Counted from the first letter of the stretch, positions 6,688-14,436 are shown. The stretch: DNA of 16,184 nucleotides from Haloferacaceae archaeon PL-Br10_E2g29 (GCA_001563965.1 LKMS01000012.1:1-16184), one strand, 5' to 3'. Made by a program: numbers and translations. The notes: generated by a model not told the origin, from the sequence alone.

Positions 6688-7770
6688 TTACGCACCGGCC
6701 GACCGTCGCTTCCAGAGGTAGATCCCGGCGGGAAGCACAGCAAAAAACCAGACGAACGCGCCCAGCACGTACGCCCACCAGTATGTCGGCCAGTCGGTCT
6801 TTTTTCTGACGGTGCGGGCGTCGAGCGCGATGGCGACCGGGAGGCCAATCCAGACGGTGAAAAAGAACAGGAGCCAGACGGCTTCCGACAGGACGAGAAC
6901 ACTGAAAAACAGTACCGGCCACCCGAGTACGCCGGCAATACTGAGTTTGTGCCACGCGGTCGATTCAACTGCGGTCGACGCGGCGGTTCCGGTTTGGTTG
7001 GCCGCGGCCGCCGTCTCAGGTTTTCTCGTTTCGACTGCATCGGCTGGTTCGCCTGCATCCGTTGGACCCACTGCGCCCTCGATTTCGGGTGCATCTGCGG
7101 GTTGGTCACCCGTTTTGTCAGATTGCTTCCCGGCTTCGTCGGCGTTGTCGACGACGTCGATCCAGTCGAGATAGGTCGCCACGAGGTCGGTTGCGTCGTG
7201 GTCGACAATCAACTGCGAGAGCTCGTCGCCAGTGATACATTTGACGTTGAGCCGGGTCGCCATCTCGCGGGCCTGCTGGGTGAACTCGTTTGTCGTCACG
7301 ATGATGACTTTGTCGACCCCGTTGTACTGGTGTCGCAGGCTCGCGTACTGCTGGATGTCGGGCGAGCCAACCGTCGTGTTTGGTCCGTAGCGCTTTGCCT
7401 GAATCAGTACCGTTTGTTCGTAGGGGACGGATTTTCGGGCGGTGACGTCGACGCCTTGGTCGGCGCTCGCGGTCGACACCTCGGTCTGCCAGCCCATCCG
7501 CTCCCAGAGGTCGGCAACGAACTGTTCGAACTCGTAGGGATCCATCCGCTGGAGCACCGCGGTGAGTTGGGCGGTCGACTCGATTGGGCTGCCGTCGACG
7601 AGCCCGTCGGGAAGGTCGATTTCGGCCGGGTTCCCCTGCGTCGTCGACCTCGTTGACGACGCCGACTGCCCGCTTGAGTTGTCGGCGGGTTTGTCCGCCG
7701 ACCCGCTGGTGAGATTTCGGAGGCTCCGATAGAGCTCCCGATAGAGCACGTACCGAAGAAACCGCTTCAT
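6688..7770 (-). CDS. Mrr-like restriction endonuclease with C-terminal membrane helices
   Basis: The 360-residue protein has a PD-(D/E)xK nuclease domain of the Mrr_cat type at about 76-200. Landmarks are DPYEFEQFVADLWERMGW, then DQGVDVTA with the metal-binding Asp108, then VLIQAKRY with Gln124 and Lys126, followed by DIQQYASL and the strand KVIIVTTNEFT. Around it are a basic N-terminus (1-20), a disordered Ser/Gly-rich stretch (21-50), and an acidic linker (about 205-270). The C-terminus (about 277-352) has three hydrophobic segments, so the nuclease is probably tethered to the membrane. Related Mrr proteins cut methylated DNA; the substrate here is unknown. It converges on hemD and diverges from the RecJ-like gene. 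No methyltransferase is nearby. Defence or DNA turnover are both inferences. Confidence 0.85.
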   Translation of the reverse strand: MKRFLRYVLYRELYRSLRNLTSGSADKPADNSSGQSASSTRSTTQGNPAEIDLPDGLVDGSPIESTAQLTAVLQRMDPYEFEQFVADLWERMGWQTEVSTASADQGVDVTARKSVPYEQTVLIQAKRYGPNTTVGSPDIQQYASLRHQYNGVDKVIIVTTNEFTQQAREMATRLNVKCITGDELSQLIVDHDATDLVATYLDWIDVVDNADEAGKQSDKTGDQPADAPEIEGAVGPTDAGEPADAVETRKPETAAAANQTGTAASTAVESTAWHKLSIAGVLGWPVLFFSVLVLSEAVWLLFFFTVWIGLPVAIALDARTVRKKTDWPTYWWAYVLGAFVWFFAVLPAGIYLWKRRSAGA

Positions 7771-7793
7771 GACTCGTTGTTGTGCGCGTGTTT

Positions 7794-7800
7794 GCTTAAT
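7794..7800 (-). promoter_or_regulatory. TATA-like box for the Mrr-like gene
   Basis: On the minus strand ATTAAGC is centred 27 bases before the start codon at 7770, the expected spacing for a leaderless transcript. It lies in the 114-base divergent gap shared with the RecJ-like gene. Confidence 0.5.
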
Positions 7801-7853
7801 CGTTCTGGCCGGCTGATCTGTTGGCTCACAGCGTTGGCCACACAGTCCGGATG

Positions 7854-7860
7854 TTTATCA
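7854..7860 (+). promoter_or_regulatory. TATA-like box for the RecJ-like gene
   Basis: TTTATCA is centred 28 bases before ATG 7885. It indicates a leaderless transcript and selects that ATG over the in-frame upstream start at 7777, which lies before the box. Confidence 0.55.
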
Positions 7861-7884
7861 CCGAAACCGCCCAATGTCGGCCCA

Positions 7885-9348
7885 ATGGCTTCGACCGCAC
7901 CGGTTCCCGAACTCGCCGACCGCGCGGCCGCCTGTGCTGACCGGCTCCGGGCGGCCGACAGCGTGCTGGTCGCCTCCCACATCGACGCCGACGGCCTGAC
8001 GAGCGCCGCCATCGCGGCCACGGCGCTCGAACGATGCGACATCGCCTTCGACTCGGTTTTTTCGAAACAGCTCGATAGCGCCGAACTCGACACCATCGCC
8101 GACACCGACCACGAGACGGTGTTGTTCACCGATTTCGGCAGCGGTCAACTCGATCTGATCGCCGAGCATGCGGCTGCTGGCGCATTCACACCCGTGATCG
8201 CCGATCATCACCAGCCCGCAGACGCCGAAACCGCGTTCCATCTCAACCCGCTGCTCGTCGGTCTCGACGGCTCCTCGGAGCTCTCGGGTGCGGGAACGAC
8301 ATACGTGCTCGCGCGGGCGCTCGCCGCGAGAGGTGACCCTCCGTCGTCGCCGGCAGCAGGAAGCCAAGCGACCGACAACCGCGACCTCGCCGCACTCGCC
8401 GTCGTCGGCGCGGTCGGCGATCGCCAGGCCGGCGTCGACGGGCTTTCGGGGGCCAACGAGCGAATCGTCGCCGAGGGGGTCGCCGCCGGCGTTGTCGACG
8501 AGCGAACCGATCTCGCGCTGTACGGCAAACAGACCCGACCCCTCCCGAAACTGCTGGAGTACGCCAGCGAGGCCCGCATTCCGGGCATTTCGAACAACGC
8601 AAACGGCGCGCGCGAGTTCCTCTCCGGGCTCGATCTCGATCTCACAACCGACGGCGAGTGGCGCTGTTGGGCCGACCTCACGAGCGATGAACAACAGACG
8701 GTGCTCAGCGCGCTGGTTCGCCGGGCGGTCGCCAGCGGCGTTCCCGCCGGCCGCATCGACGACCTCGTCGGGACGAGCTACGAACTCTCCCGTGAATCGC
8801 CGGGCACCGCGCTGCGGGACGCCAGCGAGTTTTCGACCGTGTTGAACGCGACCGCCCGGTACGAACGCGCCGACGTCGGCCTCGCGGTGTGTCTCGGCGA
8901 CCGCGGGGAGGCGCTCGACGCGGCGCACACGTTGCTTCGGAACCACCGCCGAAACCTCTCGGCGGGGCTGCAGTGGGTCAGAACGGAGGGCGTCACCGTC
9001 GAGGACAACCTCCAGTGGTTCGATGCCGGCTCGGAGATTCGCGAAACGATCGTCGGCATTATCGCGGGGATGGCCGTCGGCTCGTCGGGCGTTCGCGGTG
9101 ATCTGCCGATCATCGGGATGGCCGAACAATCCGATACCGAACGCAAGGTGTCGGCGCGGGCGACCCACGGGTTGACCCGCCGCGGCCTCGATCTCTCTGT
9201 CGTCATGCGCGAGGCGTCCCGGTCGGTCGGCGGCGACGGTGGCGGCCACACCGTGGCGGCGGGGGCGACGATTCCGGCGGGCACGCAAACCGAGTTCCTC
9301 ACGACCGCCGACCGACTCATCGGCGAACAGTTGGCCGGCGGTGGCTGA
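7885..9348 (+). CDS. DHH-family phosphoesterase, RecJ-like single-strand exonuclease
   Basis: The 487-residue protein carries the DHH catalytic motifs in order: SHIDADGLTSAA (31-42) with the DxD metal ligands, FTDFGSG (81-87), ADHHQP (106-111), and VVGAVGD (173-179). A C-terminal DHHA1-type domain ends in GGDGGGHTVAAGATIP (449-464). This architecture is that of archaeal RecJ homologues, metal-dependent exonucleases on single-stranded DNA or RNA; some archaeal members associate with the replication machinery. Haloarchaea have several paralogues and I cannot say which this is. Residues about 149-166 are a Ser/Pro/Gly-rich insertion and probably disordered. The start is fixed by the -28 TATA-like box. 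The gene is divergent from the Mrr-like nuclease and followed on the same strand by a small protein with its own promoter-like box. Confidence 0.88.
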   Translation: MASTAPVPELADRAAACADRLRAADSVLVASHIDADGLTSAAIAATALERCDIAFDSVFSKQLDSAELDTIADTDHETVLFTDFGSGQLDLIAEHAAAGAFTPVIADHHQPADAETAFHLNPLLVGLDGSSELSGAGTTYVLARALAARGDPPSSPAAGSQATDNRDLAALAVVGAVGDRQAGVDGLSGANERIVAEGVAAGVVDERTDLALYGKQTRPLPKLLEYASEARIPGISNNANGAREFLSGLDLDLTTDGEWRCWADLTSDEQQTVLSALVRRAVASGVPAGRIDDLVGTSYELSRESPGTALRDASEFSTVLNATARYERADVGLAVCLGDRGEALDAAHTLLRNHRRNLSAGLQWVRTEGVTVEDNLQWFDAGSEIRETIVGIIAGMAVGSSGVRGDLPIIGMAEQSDTERKVSARATHGLTRRGLDLSVVMREASRSVGGDGGGHTVAAGATIPAGTQTEFLTTADRLIGEQLAGGG

Positions 9349-9414
9349 CGCGTTTTGTGACCGCAGTCGACTCGGAGCGCTGGGCTGTGTCCCGCATGCA
9401 GACGGAAGCGAAGC

Positions 9415-9423
9415 GGTTTTCGG
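9415..9423 (+). promoter_or_regulatory. TATA-like box for the small protein gene
   Basis: GGTTTTCGG is centred about 28 bases before ATG 9446. It supports that start over the in-frame ATG at 9473. Confidence 0.45.
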
Positions 9424-9445
9424 CGACAACGCAGTAGTGGCGTCC

Positions 9446-9865
9446 ATGAACGGAGGGAGCGACGGTGGCGAGATGACGCTGGCATTCGAACTCGATGCCC
9501 TACAGGCGCTTGCGGATCCCGGCGCAGTGTTCGTCGACGCCCGCCAGTGGACGAAGTACGTCGGCGTCGTGAGCCAGAAACCGACCTACGTCGTCACGAA
9601 CTTCACCCGAAAACACCGGGTGCGACAGGACTTCTTTTCGGGCCCTCGCGGCGTCGCCGAAAGTCTCGAAAACGTCGCCGAGCAGTTCGACACTGACCGG
9701 CACGTCTTCATCGGCACCAGCGAGGAAGACGAAAAAATCGCCGAGCAGACCGGCTGGGAGTATCTGCCGCTCGAAGACGCCGCGAAAGCCGCCGACTGGG
9801 AGCTTGCGGCCGATGCCGACGAAGAGGATTTTTTTGCCGCCGAACAACGTGACGACTGGCCGTGA
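9446..9865 (+). CDS. Small haloarchaeal protein, probably DUF7124 family
   Basis: The 139-residue soluble protein has a well-conserved-looking core: MTLAFELDALQALADP (10-25), DARQWTKYVGVVS, YVVTNFTRKHRVRQDFFSGPRG, and HVFIGTSEEDEKIAEQTGWEYLPLEDAA. It ends in an acidic tail. I recall this pattern from haloarchaeal proteins of unknown function catalogued as DUF7124, but cannot confirm it here. There are no membrane segments or cysteines. The aromatic/basic stretch FTRKHRVRQDFF might bind a nucleotide or nucleic acid, which is only a guess. It starts about 98 bases after the RecJ-like gene and ends 54 bases before mptA. All three lie on the plus strand, each with its own promoter-like box. Confidence 0.75.
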   Translation: MNGGSDGGEMTLAFELDALQALADPGAVFVDARQWTKYVGVVSQKPTYVVTNFTRKHRVRQDFFSGPRGVAESLENVAEQFDTDRHVFIGTSEEDEKIAEQTGWEYLPLEDAAKAADWELAADADEEDFFAAEQRDDWP

Positions 9866-9889
9866 GCAGGATTCTCGTTGACCGAAAGT

Positions 9890-9896
9890 CCTAATC
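9890..9896 (+). promoter_or_regulatory. TATA-like box for mptA
   Basis: CCTAATC is centred 27 bases before ATG 9920, as in other leaderless genes here. It argues against the in-frame TTG at 9878, which lies upstream of the box. Confidence 0.45.
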
Positions 9897-9919
9897 ACGT
9901 GACAGCCCTAATTCGGTTG

Positions 9920-10852
9920 ATGAGCCATCAGTTGCCCGATGTGCAGGCCAGCAGGCCGGAGGTCGCCGTCGGGCTCAGTCAGGTTGGCGTAACGGGTGTC
10001 GAAAAACTGGTCAAACTCGCACGGGCGGACAAGCGGCCGATCGTGCTCATGGCCGAGTTCGAGGTCTTTGTCGACCTGCCGGGCGGCCGCAAAGGCATCG
10101 ACATGAGCCGCAACATGGAGGTCATCGACGAAATTCTCGAAGAGACCACCGAGAACGAGGCCTACCGTGTCGAGGACGTGTGTGGCGAGACGGCCGAACG
10201 GCTGCTCTCGAAACACGACTACACCTCCACGGCGGAGGTCCGGATGACCGCCGAGTTGATCACCAAAGAACAGACGCCAGCCAGCGGCAAACAGACCCAA
10301 AGCACCGCGACGATCATCGCAAGCGCCGTCGCCACCGACGAGGCAACCCACGCCGAAATCGGCGCGGAGGTCACCGGGATGACCGTCTGTCCCTGCTCGC
10401 AGGGCATGTCGGAGTCCCGCGCTCGCGACGAACTCGCTGCGCTCGATGTCGACCGCGAAACCATCGATCAGTTCCTCGAACGAGTTCCCCAACCGGGCCA
10501 TTCCCAGCGCGGCCACGCCACGCTGACGGTCACGAGTGAGGGCTCTCCCGATGTCGATCTCGGCGACATTATCGACATCGCTCGCGACTCGATGAGCGCG
10601 CGCATCTACAATCTGGCCAAACGGCCCGACGAGGATCACATGACGTTTGAGGCCCACTCGGACGCCAAGTTCGTCGAGGACTGCGTCCGCGCGCTGGCGG
10701 AGGGTGCGGTCACTGAGTTCGACCATCTCGAAGACAGCGCCGTGATTCGGATCAAGCAGTCAAACGACGAATCGATCCACCAACACAACGCACACGCCGA
10801 ACGCGAGGTCACGATGGGCCAGCTCCGCGCCGAACTCAACGGCAGCGCCTGA
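9920..10852 (+). CDS. mptA: GTP cyclohydrolase MptA (type IB, archaeal)
   Basis: MptA opens GTP to 7,8-dihydroneopterin 2',3'-cyclic phosphate, the first step of archaeal tetrahydropterin synthesis. It belongs to the FolE2/GCYH-IB family, which uses Fe(II) or other divalent metals. The 310-residue protein has the expected length and motifs: LPDVQASRPEVAVGLSQVGVTGV at the N-terminus, KGIDMSRNMEV (58-68), GMTVCPCSQGMSES (153-166) with the conserved Cys pair, QPGHSQRGHATL (191-202), DSMSARIYNLAKRPDE (223-238), and the His-rich IHQHNAHAE (287-295). It reads toward the TrmB-type gene, with a T-tract between them. In haloarchaea this route is thought to supply folate-type cofactors. Confidence 0.94.
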   Translation: MSHQLPDVQASRPEVAVGLSQVGVTGVEKLVKLARADKRPIVLMAEFEVFVDLPGGRKGIDMSRNMEVIDEILEETTENEAYRVEDVCGETAERLLSKHDYTSTAEVRMTAELITKEQTPASGKQTQSTATIIASAVATDEATHAEIGAEVTGMTVCPCSQGMSESRARDELAALDVDRETIDQFLERVPQPGHSQRGHATLTVTSEGSPDVDLGDIIDIARDSMSARIYNLAKRPDEDHMTFEAHSDAKFVEDCVRALAEGAVTEFDHLEDSAVIRIKQSNDESIHQHNAHAEREVTMGQLRAELNGSA

Positions 10853-10870
10853 ACACAGGACTGCCGACCA

Positions 10871-10885
10871 AATTTTTGCGTTCTT
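10871..10885 (+). terminator. T-rich terminator after mptA
   Basis: The 31-base convergent gap contains AATTTTTGCGTTCTT on the plus strand. Oligo-T tracts of this type end archaeal transcription without needing a hairpin. It would end mptA transcription just before the opposing TrmB-type gene. Confidence 0.5.
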
Positions 10886-11723
10886 ACGAACCGTTTTCGA
10901 TGCCAACCAGGGTGTTTTCGTCCCACTCGAGTGGTTCGGCGCGCTCCCAGCGCGGGAGATACACCTCACGGATGTCGGCGGCGAACTGCCGGTCTGTGAG
11001 GTTGACCATCGCGAACGCCTCGTGAGGGTCGAGCGGGTTCGGAATTTCGAGACAGACCTCCTCGCCGTCGATGAGGTTGAAGGTGCCGTCGACCGATGCG
11101 TGCGTCCGCACCGTGTAGTTGTCGTACTCGGTGAGTCGCTCGTCGTACTCACGGCCGACGGTCTCGGGGAGTTCGGCCACCAACGAGGGGGTGACGAGCA
11201 GTTCGATGTCGACGCCGCGTTCGAGGGCGGCCTCCATCGCCTCGACAACCCGGTTGCTCGCGTGCGTGAGGTCGATACCGGCGGCCGCGGAGTCGGCGAC
11301 GACGATGAGTTCTGACTGGGCGGCGGCGATCCGTTCGATAAGCAGTTCGAGCGTTTCTTTGGGACCGACCGCGGCGGTCCAAAACTCGCCGTTGATCGGT
11401 TCGCGGTCGGTTATTTCTGTTCGGAGCGTTTCGACCACGTTCTCGTACTGTTCGGCCCGCGTTTCGAGCTCTTGTTTCTTTGTGTCGAGCAAGCGGTCGA
11501 GCGCGATGTCAGGTTCGACCGCGACGTATTTTTTTGGCCGCCCGGCGGTCTGTGTGCGGACCAGTCGGCTGTCTTCGAGGTCACTCAACACGTCGTAGAT
11601 TCGTCCCATCGGCACCTCGCTCAGCTGTGACAACTCCTTTGCGGTTGTTGGACCCGTTCGAAGCATTGCCCGGTATGACCGCGATTCGTACTCCGAAAGC
11701 CCAAGATCACGAAGGCTCGGCAT
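10884..11723 (-). CDS. TrmB-family transcriptional regulator
   Basis: The 279-residue protein has an N-terminal winged helix-turn-helix of the TrmB type: LRDLGLSEYESRSYRAML (4-21), TTAKELSQLSEVPMGRIYDVLSDLEDSRLVRTQ (26-58) and GRPKKYVAVEP (61-71). A short helical coiled stretch with LETRAEQYENVVETLRTE follows (about 86-103). The C-terminal half (about 112-279) resembles the effector domain of this family, including GPKETLELLIERIAAAQSELIVVAD. TrmB members often sense sugars or other metabolites; the ligand here is not evident. It lies 40 bases after the DUF255 gene on the same strand but also has its own promoter-like box. It could be partly co-transcribed with that gene and might regulate it or itself. 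Confidence 0.9.
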   Translation of the reverse strand: MPSLRDLGLSEYESRSYRAMLRTGPTTAKELSQLSEVPMGRIYDVLSDLEDSRLVRTQTAGRPKKYVAVEPDIALDRLLDTKKQELETRAEQYENVVETLRTEITDREPINGEFWTAAVGPKETLELLIERIAAAQSELIVVADSAAAGIDLTHASNRVVEAMEAALERGVDIELLVTPSLVAELPETVGREYDERLTEYDNYTVRTHASVDGTFNLIDGEEVCLEIPNPLDPHEAFAMVNLTDRQFAADIREVYLPRWERAEPLEWDENTLVGIENGS

Positions 11724-11744
11724 ACGTTCTCTTCCTGTTCGATT

Positions 11745-11753
11745 GGTAAAAAC
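11745..11753 (-). promoter_or_regulatory. TATA-like box for the TrmB-type gene
   Basis: On the minus strand GTTTTTACC is centred about 26 bases before the start codon at 11723, in the 40-base gap after the DUF255 gene. It fits a leaderless transcript. The T-run could also serve as terminator for the upstream DUF255 gene. Confidence 0.5.
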
Positions 11754-11763
11754 ACTCCGCTGT

Positions 11764-13434
11764 TTATTTTTTCCGCGTTGTGACCGCGGTCGAAACCTGC
11801 GACAGCAACGCGTCCGGTGTCGTCGCCGGCGACCCGGAATGGCCGCGGACGGCTGCCTCTCCGCTGTCGAGGCTATCGGCCGCAGGGACGACGATTTTCT
11901 CGTGGTCGGCGACCCGCAGGGCCGCCCGATGGAGGTCGCTGCCCGCGTCGCCGCCGACGTCGATGACGAGCGGCGAGTCGACGAGCCGGCCGGCAACGCT
12001 GCCGTAGTGGGCGACCTGCACGCCAAACCGTTCGAACGCATCGGCGAACGCCGACACGGCGTCGACGGCGGCGGTTCGGTAGCGGTCGTCGCCGGTGAGC
12101 ACGCTCAGATCGAGTAATGCGTCGGCGAACGCCGTTCCAGTGTCGATTGGTCGTAGTGGGCGGTCACAGAGGCCGACGCCCGAAGGTGGCCCGTCGCGGA
12201 AGGCCACCTCGTCACCCAGCGTGTCGATTGTTTCGTCGGCGACCCGTTTGGCGACCGTGGTGTACCGCTCGTCGCCGAGGATCTGCCGGGCTCGGCACCA
12301 GGCGCTCACGACGTGGGCGGCATCCTCGAGCAGGTGGGTTTCGCCCGTTTCGTCGCCCGCGCGGTAGTGGGTGATGACGCCGGTCTCGCGGTCGATCAGG
12401 TCGCCTTCGACGGCATCGAGAATTCGCGTTGCGTACTGGCGGGCGGTGTCGTCGTCGGTGTAGGCGTAGTAGGTGAGGAGCGCGTCGGCCGCGAGCGCGT
12501 TGGCCCCGGCCAACACGGTGAGGTCAGTTCGGGGCGCGGGCTGGTCGGCGCGTTCCTCGGCGGGCAAGCCGTAGTACGCCGCGCCCTGTCCGGGGCCACG
12601 GCTTGCGCCGACAGCGACGCCGGTCCACAGCTCCTCGGTCAGAAAGTCGATGGTGTGTGCGGCGGGCTCGCGGTAGGCGTCGTCGCCGGTGTACAGATAG
12701 CCGTTGGCGAACGCGCGGGTGAGTGCGGCGTTGGTTTCGAGCACCTTCTCGTAGCGCACGTCCGACCAGTCACGGTTCATTGCAAACCGGAAGAAGCCGC
12801 CGTCGACACCGTCGTGGAGATGCTGGGCGACTGCATCGAGCGCCTGCCGAGCGAGACGTGGCTCGCGTTTGAGCGCGAACTCGATTGTCCGAGGCAGTGG
12901 GAACTTCGCGTCGGTGCCCCAGCCGCCAAACTCGTGGTCGAACTGGTCGGTGAGCTGGCCGGCGAGGTGGGCCTCGATGTCGGCCGACAGCTCGCCGGCT
13001 GGCGTCGGCTCGTCGGCCAACGCTCGGGGAATCCGACCGGCGTCGGCGCCCTTTTGATTCCAGAGCTCGCGAATCCGGTCGAGCACCTGGCGCATGCCAT
13101 CGGGGCCGAGATAGGTCGCGCCCGTGAGCAGTTTCCCCGTCGGCGTCAGAAAGGCGGTCGTCGGAAAGCCGCCCATGTTGTAGCGCTCGCGGACGCGTGG
13201 ATTGCGGTCGACGTCAACGCGGATGGGGACGAAACTGTCGTTGATGTTGGCTGCGATGCGCGGTTCGTCGAACGTTCGGACGTCCATCTCGTGGCAGGGA
13301 CCGCACCACGAGGCGGTCAGCGAGAGCAGGACTGGTCGATCGGTTTTTTTGGCCTCGGCAAACGCGTCGGCCCCCCACGCGCGCCACTCGACCCGTGACG
13401 GCGTCTCGCTTGCGGCGTCGGTCACGTCGGTCAT
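11764..13434 (-). CDS. Thioredoxin-domain protein of the DUF255 (YyaL/SSP411-like) family
   Basis: The 556-residue protein begins with a thioredoxin fold: VEWRAWGADAFAEAKKTDRP (15-34) leads to LSLTASWCGPCHEMD with the redox pair Cys44/Cys47 (WCGPCH), and the cis-proline region is NMGGFPTTAFLTPTG. Residues about 150-540 are the second domain, which resembles an alpha/alpha six-barrel of glycosidase type in this family (DQFDHEFGGWGTDAKFPLPRTIEF; HDGVDGGFFRFAMNRDWSDVRYEKVLETNAAL). Bacterial and animal relatives are often near 700 residues, so this is a shorter version. The biochemical role of the family is not established. There is no signal peptide, so it is probably cytoplasmic. A -27 TATA-like box supports the start. 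The TrmB-type regulator follows after 40 bases. Confidence 0.9.
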   Translation of the reverse strand: MTDVTDAASETPSRVEWRAWGADAFAEAKKTDRPVLLSLTASWCGPCHEMDVRTFDEPRIAANINDSFVPIRVDVDRNPRVRERYNMGGFPTTAFLTPTGKLLTGATYLGPDGMRQVLDRIRELWNQKGADAGRIPRALADEPTPAGELSADIEAHLAGQLTDQFDHEFGGWGTDAKFPLPRTIEFALKREPRLARQALDAVAQHLHDGVDGGFFRFAMNRDWSDVRYEKVLETNAALTRAFANGYLYTGDDAYREPAAHTIDFLTEELWTGVAVGASRGPGQGAAYYGLPAEERADQPAPRTDLTVLAGANALAADALLTYYAYTDDDTARQYATRILDAVEGDLIDRETGVITHYRAGDETGETHLLEDAAHVVSAWCRARQILGDERYTTVAKRVADETIDTLGDEVAFRDGPPSGVGLCDRPLRPIDTGTAFADALLDLSVLTGDDRYRTAAVDAVSAFADAFERFGVQVAHYGSVAGRLVDSPLVIDVGGDAGSDLHRAALRVADHEKIVVPAADSLDSGEAAVRGHSGSPATTPDALLSQVSTAVTTRKK

Positions 13435-13457
13435 ACCATCGCTCAGGTCGGCGGGTT

Positions 13458-13464
13458 GCTAAGG
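13458..13464 (-). promoter_or_regulatory. TATA-like box for the DUF255 gene
   Basis: On the minus strand CCTTAGC is centred 27 bases before the start codon at 13434, matching the leaderless pattern of neighbouring genes. Confidence 0.45.
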
Positions 13465-13475
13465 GCTTCGCAACG

Positions 13476-13565
13476 ATGTGGATGGGTTTGTGTCGTAGTG
13501 GCGTCTTTGTTGGTGGTAGTGTCGTTGGCGTAGTGGTGTTGCTGTCGGCGGTAGTGTCGTTGGCG
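13476..13565. repeat. GT-rich strand-skewed stretch with a 16-base direct repeat
   Basis: By eye, about four-fifths of the plus strand here is G or T. GGTAGTGTCGTTGGCG occurs at 13515-13530 and again at 13550-13565 (spacing 35), with further GTAGTG-type units between and before. It fills the divergent gap between the DUF255 and FxsA promoters. It might be slippage-derived, or tune the two divergent promoters. I see no gene in it that I can support. Confidence 0.5.
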
Positions 13566-13633
13566 ACGATCCACCCTGCGGTTCCAATTCGACCGTCGAT
13601 TCACGCCACCGCGACCGCGACAGACGAAAGAGG

Positions 13634-13639
13634 TTATAG
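13634..13639 (+). promoter_or_regulatory. TATA box for the FxsA-family gene
   Basis: TTATAG is centred 26-27 bases before ATG 13663. It is one of the better TATA matches in the window and indicates a leaderless transcript. Confidence 0.55.
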
Positions 13640-13662
13640 ACGGCCGTCGTCTACGCTGGGGT

Positions 13663-14325
13663 ATGCGACCGCGCTATCTGCTCGGGTTGCTGTTGCTCAT
13701 CCCGCTCGTGGACTCGTTTGTCCTCGTGGCGATCGTCGGTTGGGGGCTGTTGACATGGCTGCAGACGATCGCGCTCGTCGTGCTCACCGGTCTGCTGGGC
13801 ATGGTTCTCGTTCGCGCGGAGGGCCGCAACACGCTCGCGCGGTTCCAACGTAAACTCGCTGCGGGCACCCCGCCAACTGACGAACTGCTCGACGGCGGCC
13901 TGCTGATCGCGGCGGGTGCGTTCTTGCTCACGCCGGGGCTCGTCACCGACCTCATCGGCCTTCTGTTGGTGTTGCCGCCGACGCGGTACCCGATCAGAAT
14001 GGCGCTCAAACGCTGGGTCGTGATTCCCTACATCGACAAGCAGACCGGTGGCCTCGGCAGCGGCGTCGCGTGGACATACGGCTTTCCGGATCCCGAAGAC
14101 GCCGCAGGCGGAACCGGCGACGACCCGTTTTCGGGGTTCGACGCCGACGGATTCGATACTGGCCAGTTCGGTGGTGACGGGTTCAGCGGTGGGCCGTCCG
14201 CGAGGACCGGTTCGGCCGCCGGAACCGACGCGGGGGCCGCCGGCGACACGAACGCGGAGGACGATATCGTCGACGTCAACTTCGAACGGGTTGACGACGA
14301 CGAGTCGCGGTCGACCAACTCCTGA
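13663..14325 (+). CDS. fxsA: FxsA-family membrane protein
   Basis: The 220-residue protein starts with an FxsA domain: hydrophobic segments at about 5-25, 29-50 and 78-106, with the family's RAEGRNTLARFQRKLAAGTPPTDELLDGGLLIAAGAFLLTPG-type core and a LPPTRYPIR turn. E. coli FxsA was named for suppressing F-plasmid exclusion of phage T7; the molecular role is unknown. After about residue 130 comes a Gly/Asp-rich, probably disordered tail with FSGFDADGF and FGGDGFSGG units, ending in the acidic DDIVDVNFERVDDDESR. The tail is likely cytoplasmic. The gene is monocistronic with its own TATA box, and tRNA-Ile follows 111 bases later. Confidence 0.9.
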   Translation: MRPRYLLGLLLLIPLVDSFVLVAIVGWGLLTWLQTIALVVLTGLLGMVLVRAEGRNTLARFQRKLAAGTPPTDELLDGGLLIAAGAFLLTPGLVTDLIGLLLVLPPTRYPIRMALKRWVVIPYIDKQTGGLGSGVAWTYGFPDPEDAAGGTGDDPFSGFDADGFDTGQFGGDGFSGGPSARTGSAAGTDAGAAGDTNAEDDIVDVNFERVDDDESRSTNS

Positions 14326-14397
14326 GAGCGCGCGCCGCCCGCGAGACGAACCGACGTGGCGTAATCGACTGACGGGAAGGCGGCCGAAAAGGAAACT

Positions 14398-14404
14398 GTT
14401 AAAC
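14398..14404 (+). promoter_or_regulatory. TATA-like box for tRNA-Ile
   Basis: GTTAAAC lies about 36 bases before the mature tRNA 5' end, allowing for a short 5' leader removed by RNase P. Archaeal tRNA genes use this kind of external promoter. Confidence 0.45.
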
Positions 14405-14436
14405 AGAGTCCTCCGCTATCGTCAGATGCGCCACTC

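Noticed and set aside
7858..9447. 529-residue minus-strand frame opposite the RecJ-like gene
   Set aside because: Composition is Arg/Ala-rich without family motifs, and the plus strand carries clear DHH motifs over the same bases.
12313..13398. 361-residue plus-strand frame opposite the DUF255 gene
   Set aside because: It is a shadow of the thioredoxin-domain gene, whose WCGPCH and family motifs are on the minus strand.
13476..13853. Possible small membrane protein (MWMGLCRSGVFVGG start) before fxsA
   Set aside because: It has one hydrophobic stretch, but that arises from the GT-rich repeat. There is no promoter box at -27, and the frame then runs on through fxsA in a shadow reading.
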